Source: Algibacillus agarilyticus (GTDB taxonomy: Bacteria > Pseudomonadota > Gammaproteobacteria > Enterobacterales > Alteromonadaceae). From it: a stretch of DNA of 46,230 nt. Position 1 is the first letter of the stretch; the number at the start of each line of letters is the position of its first letter. Below are positions 44,131-46,230 of the stretch, piece by piece. The DNA lies in assembly GCF_003286125.1 (NCBI RefSeq), contig NZ_QMED01000037.1:1-46230 (forward strand). The letters run 5' to 3'. The notes below the pieces were generated by a model. It made no database searches and was not told the DNA's origin. It saw nothing but the letters and a program-made list of their open reading frames with translations. The translations under genes were made by a program, and so were the position numbers.

Positions 44131-46013
44131 TAGTCGATTTTGAAACGATCTACCGTATTATGCAAATCGCCCACTTGTTGCGATATTTCCACGCTCGTTT
44201 GTGAGTTCTGCTCAGCTTGACCTTTTACTTCAACTGCAATATCACGAATATGCACAACATTGCGACTCATTTCAGCCGCAACGGTAGTCTGTTCTTCAAT
44301 AGAAGCCGCTATCATGCTATTCATCTCAACAATAGAGGTGACATTTTGCGTTATCTCGATTAACAAGCTACCGGCTTGCTCTGACTGAGCCACACTCAAT
44401 TCACCATCTTGCTGACAAACCACCATAAGATCAACAATATCTTTAGTTCGGGTTTGTAAAGATTTAATAATCGTTTCGATTTCACGAGTTGAGTCTTGTG
44501 TGCGCATAGCCAAATTTCGAACCTCTTCCGCGACTACCGAAAAACCTCGGCCTTGCTCACCGGCTCTAGCCGCTTCAATGGCCGCATTTAATGCGAGTAA
44601 ATTAGTTTGATCAGCAATACTGCGAATAACTTCTAATACTTGACCAATAGTTGCACTGTCTTTTTCAAGCACCCCAATCACATCAGAAGCACTGTTAAGT
44701 TTTTCAGCTAAACCTTGAATAGCTTGCACCGTTAACTGAACTTGTTCATGACCTTTAGTGGCATTCTCATTAGTATCTTCCGCTTTAAGCGCAGCAGATT
44801 CAGTATTACGGGCAATTTCATCAACCGTAGATTGCATTTCATTCGCCGCGGTTGCCACCATTTCACTTTGTTGCTGCTGAGTTACCATACCCGCACTGGT
44901 GCTTTCAGTATTTTTCCATAACTCATTCATCGCTGTATCGAGCACGCCTGTTGTTTGATGAATGCTAAGAACCGCTAACTTAAAATCGTCCATTAACGAA
45001 TTAAAATCATTAACAAGTAAACCAAGCTCATCATTTGATGAATATTTAACACGTAACGTTAAATCATTATGCTCTCTAATTTGCCTAAACGTCGACGAAA
45101 GCATTTTTACAGGTTTGATAATCGAATTTGAAGTCAAAATGTTGAAGGCGATAGAAATAATAGAGATGATTAAAAAGATAATTGATGCTTTAAATATCAT
45201 CGCGGTTTCAATATCATCCAGCGAAGATTCGGTATGTTCAATTAACGTAGATAGTATGCTTTCGGTTTGGTGGATAGTGCCTCTTAAGTCACCTAAAGCG
45301 CCTGATTTAGAGTTTAAGCCTATTAAAACCTGATTATTAAACAAGTTAGTAAATTCCCGTTGGTAAATTTTTAATTCTTGTTTTAACTTATCAGCATAAG
45401 GTTCATCGCTATACTCACGATTAAGTGTTTGATAAAACTTATCTAAATGGCAGTTAAACTTATCAAGATATTTTTCATCCAATCGCAGCATAAAATCTTT
45501 TTCAGCACGACGTAATTGCAACATTAATGTTAATAATTCAAAATTAGCATGCTCATCTAAAATAGCTTCAACACCGTGCACTGCGCGCCTTAACGAACCA
45601 TAACTCGCATCTTTAGGGTGTAAACCAATTTTTTGCTGTAACTCACTAATGGCAATAAAACCTCGATCATATTTTGTAATAATCGATTTGAATTTATTTA
45701 GATCATTCTTATCAATATCATAGTCATCAAATTTTACACTTAATTCATCAATAAGCTGGTTCAACGATTTCATCGATTTAGCAAAGCTCGCGACATACTT
45801 TAAATCTTTACGCGCTAAAAAATCTTTTTCATTGCGGCGCAGTTGTAAAACGCCCGAATTCAACTTCTCAATATCAGCGTGAATAATCGATACGGTTTTA
45901 AAATTCGAGATTTCCACCATCATCAAAATGAGTAAAATAGCCAGCGAGGCAACCGTTATCACGATATTTAAGAATAACCGCTGCTTTATAGAAAAGTTAT
46001 GTAGGAGTTGCAT
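44130..46013 (-). CDS. Methyl-accepting chemotaxis protein with HBM-type sensor domain
   Basis: A 627-residue transmembrane chemoreceptor. TM1 is about residues 12-31. The periplasmic part (about 35-270) is all helical with two repeats of [13 protein letters not shown] and [16 protein letters not shown], the mark of the helical bimodular (HBM) sensor, whose known members bind organic acids such as TCA intermediates. TM2 is about 272-292. A HAMP domain follows (about 295-350), and then the signalling domain, with the tip motif [35 protein letters not shown] near residue 470. No C-terminal CheR-binding pentapeptide is seen. It is monocistronic, with no chemotaxis genes nearby. Confidence 0.92.
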   Translation of the reverse strand: MQLLHNFSIKQRLFLNIVITVASLAILLILMMVEISNFKTVSIIHADIEKLNSGVLQLRRNEKDFLARKDLKYVASFAKSMKSLNQLIDELSVKFDDYDIDKNDLNKFKSIITKYDRGFIAISELQQKIGLHPKDASYGSLRRAVHGVEAILDEHANFELLTLMLQLRRAEKDFMLRLDEKYLDKFNCHLDKFYQTLNREYSDEPYADKLKQELKIYQREFTNLFNNQVLIGLNSKSGALGDLRGTIHQTESILSTLIEHTESSLDDIETAMIFKASIIFLIISIISIAFNILTSNSIIKPVKMLSSTFRQIREHNDLTLRVKYSSNDELGLLVNDFNSLMDDFKLAVLSIHQTTGVLDTAMNELWKNTESTSAGMVTQQQQSEMVATAANEMQSTVDEIARNTESAALKAEDTNENATKGHEQVQLTVQAIQGLAEKLNSASDVIGVLEKDSATIGQVLEVIRSIADQTNLLALNAAIEAARAGEQGRGFSVVAEEVRNLAMRTQDSTREIETIIKSLQTRTKDIVDLMVVCQQDGELSVAQSEQAGSLLIEITQNVTSIVEMNSMIAASIEEQTTVAAEMSRNVVHIRDIAVEVKGQAEQNSQTSVEISQQVGDLHNTVDRFKID

Positions 46014-46230
46014 ATTTCGTCCCTTTGCATATGTCTATTTTGGTCTTATTTATTACATTAAGCGTTTATTTTAAATATGAATCACCTAGCCATTTCATCA
46101 TGCGGGTTCATTTTGAAGCCACGCACAAATAAGCTCGTTAATTATGATTAAAGCCTATTTAAAAGGACTTCATATGTAGGATCTTAAGAAAAAAAGAGGT
46201 GTCTTCGCGCTCAATTTGTGATCTTATTGG
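46014..46230. other. Leader of the chemoreceptor gene, continuing past the window
   Basis: An AT-rich 217-bp end piece with no open gene. It should include the chemoreceptor promoter (minus strand). GTAGGATCTT at 46177-46186 resembles the GTAGGATCC motif on the minus strand near 27200, so a small dispersed repeat may be present. Confidence 0.3.

Noticed and set aside
1-46230. tRNA, rRNA, CRISPR array, prophage or riboswitch
   Set aside because: I looked for cloverleaf ends, evenly spaced direct repeats and phage structural genes and saw none. A covariance-model scan could still find a small RNA.

Overview
The window looks like chromosomal DNA of a marine gammaproteobacterium of the order Alteromonadales. 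It is AT-rich. It carries conserved gammaproteobacterial neighbourhoods (yoaA-tsaB-slp, lolCDE, mrp/metG with dcd nearby, aguA-aguB), a VolA/Pla-1-type lipase and a sedentary chromosomal integron with Alteromonadales-style attC sites. Genus is not resolved. No rRNA, tRNA or CRISPR array was found.

Left end (1-2.9 kb): a chromosomal integron. The integrase gene intI reads rightward and has a LexA-type box just upstream. Three gene cassettes lie to its left, read leftward, and each boundary can be placed to the base from the matching core sites. The third attC is cut off by the 3' end of an IS110-family element. A perfect 14-bp inverted repeat sits in the attI/intI leader.

2.9-7.9 kb: a likely catabolic locus on the plus strand: a phytanoyl-CoA dioxygenase-like oxygenase, an NHL beta-propeller protein, an MFS sugar porter and an IclR regulator. 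The same 12-bp palindrome stands before the oxygenase and before the transporter, and is the obvious candidate IclR operator.

7.9-26.7 kb: mostly core genes (yaiL, xthA, a CbiM-like permease, yfbV, yvcK, dcd, mrp, metG). Among them are a large VolA-type lipase lipoprotein, a lipoprotein with a collagen-like segment, and the yoaA-tsaB-slp-hydrolase-oxidoreductase run.

26.8-36.7 kb: the accessory region. It holds a chemoreceptor with no periplasmic sensor domain but a C-terminal TRAP-type DctP binding domain that should be cytoplasmic. An unrecognised 282-residue protein follows. Next comes a tight four-gene operon: an SF1 helicase with a C-terminal nuclease-like domain, a small membrane protein split by an in-frame TGA, a radical SAM/SPASM maturase, and a 134-residue protein ending in thirteen Asn and one Gly. 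I do not recognise this operon as a described system. It is the best candidate here for something new, either a modified-peptide pathway or a defence-like cassette. A 253-bp MITE closes it.

36.9-46.2 kb: core genes again (an RluA-type pseudouridine synthase, lolCDE, a PilZ-like protein, agmatine-to-putrescine aguA-aguB) and an HBM-type chemoreceptor. Two copies of a modular repeat of about 177 bp, with shared blocks and swappable hairpin modules, lie at 16.4 and 43.9 kb.
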